Below are positions 44,600-51,321 of a DNA stretch of 64,000 nucleotides, piece after piece (the stretch's first letter is position 1; each line of letters opens with the position of its first letter). Source of the DNA: Sphingobacteriales bacterium (GTDB lineage: Bacteria > Bacteroidota > Bacteroidia > Chitinophagales > CAIOSU01); NCBI GenBank assembly GCA_027483645.1, contig JAIXUD010000022.1, positions 434,001-498,000 on the forward strand. The letters are read 5' to 3'. The notes below the pieces were generated by a model. The model did no database searches, was not told the origin of the DNA, and saw only the letters and a program-made list of their open reading frames with translations. The translations under genes and the position numbers were made by a program.

Positions 44600-46309
44600 A
44601 TGAGAAAAATGTACATGATCTTTAGCCTAACGCTAATAACAGTTCTTGCGGCCCATGGCCAAGTAGCATTCTATAATGCTGGAACAGTTACAGTGGAAGG
44701 CACAGGCCTGCTGTATGTAGATGGAGATGTGGAGATTGCGAGCACTGGCTCTGTTACCAATGATGGTACAATAGAGATCAAGGGTAACATGCAACTTGAC
44801 CGTGCGGATGGAACCATTAATAGCGGCAGTACGGGCGAAAGAGTGGTGAAGTTTACTGGTACAACTGGTCCGCAAGTACTTACCTCTACCAACATTAGCA
44901 CCACCAGCATTACCATTCACAAAATTGAAGCTTCTAACTCTCAGTTGCTAGCTTTGGGCGGTGGTCTTTTTGCCCGCGGTTTGATTGTGGAGAAAGATTT
45001 AAACATTACAGGTGGCATCGACTTCCAAAACAGTGGCGCCATTTTTATGGATGTTAACGACCTTACCATTGGTTTGAATGCTTCATTAACCAACTACTCT
45101 GCTACCCAAAACATCCGTTTTACACCAGGTGGTGAGTTGGTAAAGAAAATCGCTACTGGCCAGCCATCTACCGTGCACCAATTTCCTTACCAATTGGTAG
45201 GTTTTGGTACTGGCGAAGGCACTTACCTGCCAGGGACTATCAGGTTGAATACCGCACCTGCCCAAGCTGATGAAATTCGTTTCAGCTTTGCACCTGAAAG
45301 CAACATTGGTAATATCTTCCACGTAGGCAACTGTACCAACATTGGCCCAGGCGGTAACCAAAACATTATGTTGAACAAAATGGTAGAAGATTTTGGCTAC
45401 TGGGTAGTTGATGCCGAAGATGCCGCTGGCAATAATTTGGACAATACTAACGGCTGGAATTACGATATCACTTTGTATCCTACTGCTGCTGCCTTGAACA
45501 ACTTACAGGCAACCTACGGTTCTGATTATTTCAAAATCCTTCGTAAGCCTTCGCACTCAGGTAATACCCCATTGGCTGCACCAAATTCAAGCACCGACTG
45601 GAGTAATTTTGTTACCGAATCTGGTACTTATTGCAATGGTATTGTTGAGATTGCTAGCTACAATGCTAATGTTGGCATAACTGCAACGCAGGTAAGCAAG
45701 TTTTCTAACTTTGGTGGTGCCGGCAACGAAGGCGGTGCCAGCCTTCCTATTGAATTGTTGAGCTTGGAAGCTGTTCCAGTTGACAACCAATACATCGCAG
45801 TAAAATGGGCTACTTCTATAGAGATTGACAACAAAGGCTTCGAAGTATTGCGCAGTACCAATGGCGAAGACTTTACCGTACAAGGTTGGGTTGATGGCAA
45901 TGGAAGCAGCACTACTTTGCGCAACTACAACTTTATTGACCGCAACGTAGTGCCAAACCAATTGTACTACTACCGTTTGCGCCAGGTTGATAACAATGAG
46001 AACAGTGAGCTTACCCACATTGTAACCGCCCAAATCACTGGCTCTTCAATCTTCGTAGTGAGCGATTTTATCCCGAACCCTTCACACAGTGCTACCCGCA
46101 TCGAGATTACTAGCAGCGACGTGAAAGAGGTTAACGTAACCATCTACAACACTTTGGGCCAAATCATCAGCGCTCAAAATGTTAACTTGAATATCGGTAC
46201 TACCCCAATCAACTTTGATATGAGCGAAGTAGCTGCCGGTACTTACTACGGTGTAATTACAGTGGGTGAGGAAGTATACAACAAGAAAGTAGTTATCGCC
46301 CGTCAATAA
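44600..46309 (+). CDS. T9SS type A sorting-domain surface protein
   Basis: The 569-residue protein has a signal peptide (MRKMYMIFSLTLITVLAAHG). Beta-strand-rich repeats at the N-terminus (GTVTVEGTGLLYVDGDVEIA, GSVTNDGTIEIKGNMQL) suggest a parallel beta-solenoid. A fibronectin-III-like part has IELLSLEAVPVDNQYIAVKW, and the last ~75 residues (FIPNPSHSATRIEITS to YNKKVVIARQ) are a type A T9SS sorting domain. It should be secreted across the outer membrane and anchored to A-LPS. No enzymatic domain is recognised. The ATG at 44609 is an alternative start. A U-rich hairpin follows. Confidence 0.88.
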   Translation: MRKMYMIFSLTLITVLAAHGQVAFYNAGTVTVEGTGLLYVDGDVEIASTGSVTNDGTIEIKGNMQLDRADGTINSGSTGERVVKFTGTTGPQVLTSTNISTTSITIHKIEASNSQLLALGGGLFARGLIVEKDLNITGGIDFQNSGAIFMDVNDLTIGLNASLTNYSATQNIRFTPGGELVKKIATGQPSTVHQFPYQLVGFGTGEGTYLPGTIRLNTAPAQADEIRFSFAPESNIGNIFHVGNCTNIGPGGNQNIMLNKMVEDFGYWVVDAEDAAGNNLDNTNGWNYDITLYPTAAALNNLQATYGSDYFKILRKPSHSGNTPLAAPNSSTDWSNFVTESGTYCNGIVEIASYNANVGITATQVSKFSNFGGAGNEGGASLPIELLSLEAVPVDNQYIAVKWATSIEIDNKGFEVLRSTNGEDFTVQGWVDGNGSSTTLRNYNFIDRNVVPNQLYYYRLRQVDNNENSELTHIVTAQITGSSIFVVSDFIPNPSHSATRIEITSSDVKEVNVTIYNTLGQIISAQNVNLNIGTTPINFDMSEVAAGTYYGVITVGEEVYNKKVVIARQ

Positions 46310-46338
46310 TTAATCAGGCGATATAAATGATAAATGAA

Positions 46339-46369
46339 AGGTTGGGACGTTTGTTCCAGCCTTTTTTTA
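46339..46369 (+). terminator. Intrinsic terminator
   Basis: AGGTTGGGAC, loop GTTT, GTTCCAGCCT (pairing with two G-U wobbles) and seven further T residues, 30 nt after the type A protein's stop codon. Confidence 0.8.
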
Positions 46370-46373
46370 TTTT

Positions 46374-46430
46374 GGTTGATTAGTTAATCAGTTAATCGCT
46401 TTGATTAAACGATTGATTGGTTAATTGGTC
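46374..46430. repeat. Octamer array, GGTTGATT family
   Basis: Units GGTTGATT, AGTTAATC, AGTTAATC, then degenerate GATTAAAC, GATTGATTGGTTAATTGG. The inverted counterpart lies at 46537-46571, before the TPR gene. Confidence 0.75.
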
Positions 46431-46536
46431 AAACATCTGCCATAAATTTTTTGTAGATGACATCCTTAAAAATCAAGCTTTAACCATTAACGGTATACTT
46501 TTTGTTGACCGTTGTTTATGCTAATAATCTATTTTG

Positions 46537-46571
46537 CCGATTAACCGATTAACAGATAAACCAATCAACCC
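46537..46571. repeat. Octamer array, inverted GGTTGATT family
   Basis: Units CCGATTAA, CCGATTAA, CAGATAAA, CCAATCAA, CCC end 9 nt before the TPR-gene start codon. It is inverted relative to both 46374-46430 and 47271-47302. Confidence 0.8.
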
Positions 46572-46580
46572 TAGAAAAAC

Positions 46581-47270
46581 ATGAATCGTAACCTACTACT
46601 ATTTACATTTATTGCCACAGCACTACCATTTGCCAGTTTTGCGCAAAAGAATGTACCTGCCAATGTGGTAACTACCAATAAAACCATCTACGATAAAGCT
46701 ATTGAATATGGCGACTTAAATACGGCCATTGTTGCGGCGCATACCATTTTAGCCAATTCGCCAAACGACTACCACTATATGGATTCGCTGGTTGGGCTGT
46801 ACTATGATGCTGGTAATCTGGTAGCTGCCATCAACATTGGTAACGATATACTGGCGGCTGCCCCACAGAACGTAGCAGTAAGGGAAGTGGTAGCGAATAG
46901 CCAACTAGCCCTGGGTCTTAACGGCGAGGCTATGCTCAACTACCAAGACCTATACACCCGCACAGGTTATTTGGTGTATTTATACAACATCGCCACTACC
47001 CAGTTCAGTATGAAGAACTTTACCGAGTGCACCACCACAATAGATAGCATCTTGGCATCGGACAAAAATATGACCGAAGTAGTGATAATTAATGCCGACG
47101 GCCAATCGGAACCGGTGGCGTTGAAAGCCGCTGCTTACAACATTAAAGGTGCCATAGCCATGGAGCTTAATAATGCCGCCATCGCCAAGCAAAACTTTGA
47201 GGAAGCCCTGAAAGTTGCGCCTAACTTCACCTTGGCCAAAAAGAACCTCGAAGCGGTTACTAAGAAGTAA
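46581..47270 (+). CDS. Periplasmic TPR protein
   Basis: The 229-residue protein has a signal peptide (MNRNLLLFTFIATALPFASFAQ) and helical pairs of the TPR type: AIEYGDLNTAIVAAHTILAN, LYYDAGNLVAAINIGNDILA, NLATTQFSMKNFTE-like and, at the end, AMELNNAAIAKQNFEEALKV. It probably mediates protein contacts in the periplasm; no partner can be named. It is bracketed by an inverted pair of octamer arrays, one ending just before the start and one starting on the base after the stop codon. Confidence 0.8.
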   Translation: MNRNLLLFTFIATALPFASFAQKNVPANVVTTNKTIYDKAIEYGDLNTAIVAAHTILANSPNDYHYMDSLVGLYYDAGNLVAAINIGNDILAAAPQNVAVREVVANSQLALGLNGEAMLNYQDLYTRTGYLVYLYNIATTQFSMKNFTECTTTIDSILASDKNMTEVVIINADGQSEPVALKAAAYNIKGAIAMELNNAAIAKQNFEEALKVAPNFTLAKKNLEAVTKK

Positions 47271-47302
47271 ATCGGTTTATCGGTTGATGAGTTAATCGGT
47301 TC
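47271..47302. repeat. Octamer array starting at a stop codon
   Basis: Units ATCGGTTT, ATCGGTTG, ATGAGTTA, ATCGGTTC begin on the base immediately after the TPR gene's TAA (47268-47270). Confidence 0.8.
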
Positions 47303-47320
47303 TATTTAGCCATTAATTAA

Positions 47321-47350
47321 TTGTACATTGTACTTTGTACATCGTACATG
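47321..47350. repeat. Heptamer array, TGTACAA family
   Basis: Units TTGTACA, TTGTACT, TTGTACA, TCGTACA match the lptE array in orientation. It is followed by a short AGACACA-family piece (TCTTGTG, TCTTGCA) at 47355-47368. Confidence 0.8.
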
Positions 47351-47356
47351 AAAATC

Positions 47357-47387
47357 TTGTGTCTTGCATCTAATAAGTGTACCTTTG
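47357..47387 (+). promoter_or_regulatory. Promoter TTG-N20-TACCTTTG of corA
   Basis: TACCTTTG at 47380-47387 is an exact -7 match. A TTG at 47357-47359 is 20 nt upstream and belongs to a TCTTGTG repeat unit, so the repeat may supply the -33 element. Confidence 0.55.
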
Positions 47388-47432
47388 CACCACAATAGAT
47401 AGTAACCATCTTAACCCCCATGGACAGTAGTA

Positions 47433-48386
47433 GTGGTAGAAATATTCAAAAAATCTGGCGATGAGCTAATACGCATCGAACAGGCCGAACCGGGCTGCTG
47501 GATTAATATTTACCCTCCTTTCAACCATGACAACCTTGAGGAAATAAGTAATACCTACAATATTCCTCTTGACTTCTTAATTGACTCTCTCGACATTAAC
47601 GAGCGCTCGCGTTTTGAGCATGAGGATGACATTAAGCTCATTGTGTTAAATACCCCCGTAGACAACGAGGATGAGGTGGTAGAAGATGACAGGGCAGTAT
47701 ATGTTACGGTGCCTATCGGTATCATTTTGCTGCCTGAAATGATTATCACTCTTTGCCAGCACCCGAATCCGGTGATCGATAGTTTTATGAACCAACGGGT
47801 AAAGCGCTTCAACCCCGCCGATAGGCAGAAGTTTGTACTACAGTTGTTTGACCGCAGTGTGTTCTACTTCCTGCATTACCTTCGCCAGATAAATAACAAA
47901 CGTAACCTTATTGAGGATGAGCTTTACAACTCATCGCGAAATACCGAGTTGGCGCAGTTTATGAACCTACAGAAATCGTTGGTTTACTTTGTGAATACCT
48001 TGAGGGGTAATGAGCTGATGATGGCTAAAATGGGCCGAACTGATTTTTTGCAGATTAAGAGCAACGAAGATCTAGCGGATTATCTAGAAGATATAATAGT
48101 AGATAATAGTCAGGCTTTGGAGATGTCGAACGTATACACCAACATTTTGAACGGCACTATGGATGCCTTCGCCAGTATCATCAGCAACAACCTGAATACG
48201 GTAATGCAACGCCTTACGTCAGTAACCATCGTATTGATGGTGCCTACCCTGGTAGCCAGCTTTTATGGTATGAACGTGCAATTGCCTTTCCAAAACAACG
48301 CAGGTGCCATTATTATCGTTATTGGCATTTCACTAGCGCTATCGCTTTCGTTGGTGTTCTTCTTCCGCAGGAAGAAATGGTTCTGA
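47433..48386 (+). CDS. corA: CorA family divalent-cation transporter
   Basis: The 317-residue protein has the CorA layout: a large cytoplasmic N-terminal domain, a long helix, then two membrane helices at the end. The pore signature GMN is at 279-281 (SFYGMNVQLPF) and the C-terminus is basic (FFFRRKKWF). It imports Mg2+ (or Co2+/Ni2+) as a pentamer. The start is GTG at 47433; no in-frame ATG exists between the upstream stop codon and this GTG, and the ATG at 47420 is out of frame. The leader carries TGTACAA and TCTTGTG repeats. Confidence 0.9.
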   Translation: MVEIFKKSGDELIRIEQAEPGCWINIYPPFNHDNLEEISNTYNIPLDFLIDSLDINERSRFEHEDDIKLIVLNTPVDNEDEVVEDDRAVYVTVPIGIILLPEMIITLCQHPNPVIDSFMNQRVKRFNPADRQKFVLQLFDRSVFYFLHYLRQINNKRNLIEDELYNSSRNTELAQFMNLQKSLVYFVNTLRGNELMMAKMGRTDFLQIKSNEDLADYLEDIIVDNSQALEMSNVYTNILNGTMDAFASIISNNLNTVMQRLTSVTIVLMVPTLVASFYGMNVQLPFQNNAGAIIIVIGISLALSLSLVFFFRRKKWF

Positions 48387-48503
48387 TAACTTGAAATTCA
48401 AACCAGGGAAGGCATAGAAAAGGCCCTGAAATAAATGCCGTTAATACTCACAAAGAGGAACGTTTTGCAATTACCGCAATACTTTATATGCACTACCTGA
48501 TGC

Positions 48504-49289
48504 TCAAGGGTTAAACAACCTAGTATCTTGCAAGCACTCTGCCCCAAAAACCACCTTGAAGTCGCTATTGCCTGTAAGCCCTAAAAAGTTACCCGCATCG
48601 CTAGAGGCTTGTTGCTGCCAGTACATTACACAATCAACGTTACTGCAGTGCGCCTTGTAGTCTGGGTCTTCGTGGCTAGTGGTTTCAGGCACACCACTAT
48701 TTACCAGTCCAAGGGCATGACCCAATTCATGTACCACGGTAGATTGCTCGGTATAGCGGTGCAAAGCAGCCAAACCACCAGAGCTGGTAATTACAGGCTT
48801 AAAAATGGCAGTAATACTAGTACCGGTAATGTTTACACCCAGTACATTGGTGCGAAGGCTATCGTCGCTATCTTTAAAATAGCCATCCAAAAATACCACC
48901 CAGAGGTTGCCTAGGTTTTCGCTGTTGTTACCTTCGCGGTACTTAGTGGCTAAGTTGAGAATGTTCTGGGCACTAAAGTTATCACGTCCTTGGTCGGGTA
49001 TCGGGTTCATCGCTGCTAGATTGGGCGGAACGGTTACATCCACGTCGATGGCCCGCCCAGCAAACAATGCCTCGATATTCGTTTCGGTGAATTTCCAGAT
49101 GTTGTCGCCATTGGTAAGGGTAGTAAATGGCTCGGCATCGGGCTCATAGGCTACTTCCACCTCTATGACCGAAACATTGCGGTAGTAGTTTTCAGTAGTA
49201 TCGTAATCTATGCTGTCGTCATCATCTTTCTTACAGGCAGAAAACCCCAAAACAACTGCTAAAGAGAGCAGTAAATAGTAATTCTTCAT
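48504..49289 (-). CDS. Metzincin-like zinc metalloprotease lipoprotein
   Basis: The 261-residue lipoprotein has its signal ending FSAC (Cys19), followed by an acidic KKDDDD linker. The zinc site is HELGHALGLVN, with H187, E188 and H191; the third metzincin ligand position is Asn197 rather than His or Asp. A candidate Met-turn CVMYW has M222. The intervening SHEDPDYKAHC segment offers other possible ligands. The form HExxHxxGLxN occurs, from memory, in other Bacteroidota membrane metalloproteases. It would face the periplasm or cell surface. It stands alone, converging on corA and lying downstream of the PhoX gene's terminator. Confidence 0.82.
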   Translation of the reverse strand: MKNYYLLLSLAVVLGFSACKKDDDDSIDYDTTENYYRNVSVIEVEVAYEPDAEPFTTLTNGDNIWKFTETNIEALFAGRAIDVDVTVPPNLAAMNPIPDQGRDNFSAQNILNLATKYREGNNSENLGNLWVVFLDGYFKDSDDSLRTNVLGVNITGTSITAIFKPVITSSGGLAALHRYTEQSTVVHELGHALGLVNSGVPETTSHEDPDYKAHCSNVDCVMYWQQQASSDAGNFLGLTGNSDFKVVFGAECLQDTRLFNP

Positions 49290-49375
49290 TCGAGCGAGTT
49301 TTTATCTAGTCCAAATTTAAGCATCTCCACCTAGATTGTGGCTACATGCTTTTAATGCTGCTGTGGTTATCAATG

Positions 49376-49406
49376 AAAAACCCCGCACGTTTGTGGGTGC
49401 GGGGTT
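49376..49406 (-). terminator. Intrinsic terminator of the PhoX gene
   Basis: Perfect arms AACCCCGCAC and GTGCGGGGTT with an 8-nt loop. Read on the minus strand the stem runs into a T-run, 28 nt after the PhoX stop. Confidence 0.88.
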
Positions 49407-49433
49407 CTTAGTGTATCGTATATCGGTATAGAC

Positions 49434-51062
49434 CTACTTCTGGAAAGTAGTGGTTATGTGACCTTTGCGGTGACGCAGGGTTAAAATATACTGACCTGAT
49501 GAAAGGTTGCTACCATCAATCTGCAGCATGTTTTTGCCTAGGTTTACAAACAGCTTAGTAGTTTTTACTTGTTTGCCAGAAGCATCATAAATGATTACAT
49601 CCACGTAATCATAAATATTGGAGTTCAGGGAAACGGTAAACACATCGGCAACTGGGTTAGGATAAATTACCAAAGTATTGAACATGCCGGTATCCTCCAT
49701 TGGGCCAGCAATGCCAGTGGTAGTATCGCCAAGGTCTTCCTTGAGAGCGATAATCAAGGTGGCGGATTTGTCAAAAACAATACTGCGGTCCGCTACGTCA
49801 TTCTGCCAATCAGTATTGGTAGTTTCTGGGTGCTGTATGCTTACAAACATGTACTTGCCATCAGGCGTAAAATGCGTACCTGTGCTCTCACAACCGTTAG
49901 GGGTGTTGGCAAATACATGCACTTTAGGGTTCGCGGCAGTGTGGCTAGGCTCTACCATCCAATAATAGTTTTCGCCGCCATCTTGGTTTACCCAAAGGTT
50001 TCCTTGGTTATCGAAAGCTAAATTGTCAGGAGAAGAAAATACTGCTTGTATAGTTCCCGATGCAGTTTGGATAGGGAAGCTAACGTTGTCAACAAATATC
50101 TCGAAATTGTTTACGGTAGAATCATTAACATCATCAAAACGGAAAACGATGTTTTGTCCAGTTGATACCATATATATTTTTCCATCGGGGCCAATCTCTA
50201 CATCTTCCACTCGGTCAAATTTTGTTGCGCCCAGGCTGTTGGATGCGGCAGTTACCTCGTTACGCTCTGTTTTGCTAGTATTGGGTATCAATATCCATTC
50301 TCCAACACCAGTAGTTACCCAGTTGCTTGCTAGTTTCAAGGCATATAGCTTGCCACTGCTCAAGTCAGTTTTGTTGTCCATTACAAACTTGTACATGTAG
50401 CCGGCTGATGAGTTGTCCTCGCCTTGGTATACAGTAATACTGTCATTGGCAAAAGCAACATTCTCATGCTTCATATTGCCCATGGCCCATACCTTATCAG
50501 GGTTGCCATCATTATCATAATCTGGCACTTCGCCTGTCACTGGGTTTATTTCCACGTTCCAGCCAAAGCTTTTATAGCCTTGATAATTGCATAAGAACTG
50601 TGGCACTTCATCCGACTCTTCGGAAGTAACCACGGTACCCCAAGGGGTTACACCACCTGAACAGTTGGCTATGGTGCCTGCAACGGCAATACCTGCATTA
50701 CAAAGAAAAGCGTCAAAATCAGCGCTTTTAGAGTTAAGAACCTCCCAAAGTTTTGTGGTAGTGTTTAATTGTATTTCGAAAATAGAAACACCTCCTGGTA
50801 CAAACTCTGCATTAACACAAAGGTATCCGTGGGTGCTACTGCCATTAATTGGTACGTAAGCGGTTAGATCGCTCCATTGGCCCATGGTAGTGGCATCATC
50901 AAGCAAATCGCCCTCTTGCGCAATAACTTGAAAAGCATGGCTAGATGGAATGTGCAACAATTCATCTTGAAAAGATGGTTCTACCGAAGTAAAATTACCG
51001 ATTTGGGCAAAAGATACTATGCTAAGAAGAGATAGGCATAGCGTTGAAGTAAAAAGTTTCAT
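49434..51062 (-). CDS. PhoX-like phosphatase with T9SS type A sorting domain
   Basis: The 542-residue protein has a Sec signal peptide (MKLFTSTLCLSLLSIVSFAQ) and a DUF839/PhoX-type propeller: TPWGTVVTSEES, NVEINPVTGEVPDYDNDGNP, KFDRVEDVEIGPDGKIYM, FSSPDNLAFDNQGNLWVNQD and CESTGTHFTPDGKYMFVSIQ. The end (VIYPNPVADVFTVSLN to TTTFQK) is a type A T9SS domain, so it is displayed on the surface instead of using the Tat route of proteobacterial PhoX. PhoX enzymes are calcium/iron phosphomonoesterases. It is divergent from a TonB receptor across a region with a Pho-box-like repeat, which suggests phosphate control. Confidence 0.88.
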   Translation of the reverse strand: MKLFTSTLCLSLLSIVSFAQIGNFTSVEPSFQDELLHIPSSHAFQVIAQEGDLLDDATTMGQWSDLTAYVPINGSSTHGYLCVNAEFVPGGVSIFEIQLNTTTKLWEVLNSKSADFDAFLCNAGIAVAGTIANCSGGVTPWGTVVTSEESDEVPQFLCNYQGYKSFGWNVEINPVTGEVPDYDNDGNPDKVWAMGNMKHENVAFANDSITVYQGEDNSSAGYMYKFVMDNKTDLSSGKLYALKLASNWVTTGVGEWILIPNTSKTERNEVTAASNSLGATKFDRVEDVEIGPDGKIYMVSTGQNIVFRFDDVNDSTVNNFEIFVDNVSFPIQTASGTIQAVFSSPDNLAFDNQGNLWVNQDGGENYYWMVEPSHTAANPKVHVFANTPNGCESTGTHFTPDGKYMFVSIQHPETTNTDWQNDVADRSIVFDKSATLIIALKEDLGDTTTGIAGPMEDTGMFNTLVIYPNPVADVFTVSLNSNIYDYVDVIIYDASGKQVKTTKLFVNLGKNMLQIDGSNLSSGQYILTLRHRKGHITTTFQK

Positions 51063-51111
51063 GTGAGTGTTTTAATTAGACTCAAAATTAGGGTGAAAAA
51101 GTTTTCCAGCC

Positions 51112-51129
51112 TGTTAAGTTAATGTTAAT
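51112..51129. promoter_or_regulatory. Candidate Pho box (direct heptamers, 11-bp period)
   Basis: TGTTAAG, TTAA, TGTTAAT form two 7-bp direct repeats separated by 4 bp, the geometry of PhoB/PhoP sites, and resemble the Bacillus TTAACA half-site when read on the other strand. It sits 50 nt upstream of the PhoX start, in the shared region with the TonB receptor. Confidence 0.45.
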
Positions 51130-51321
51130 AGAAGATTACCATGTTAGGCAGTTTCACTAAAGTTACAAAATTACTCTAACCTAGCAATAACAATACTTCC
51201 AAACACAAAATAACTTTTATCTTGCAGCGCGTACCCACTTTAAATTATTAAGAAAAGGTTAACGAGCCATTGCCTATACAAACCACAACCATAACCTAAT
51301 TTCGCTTGTCAAAGTACAACC

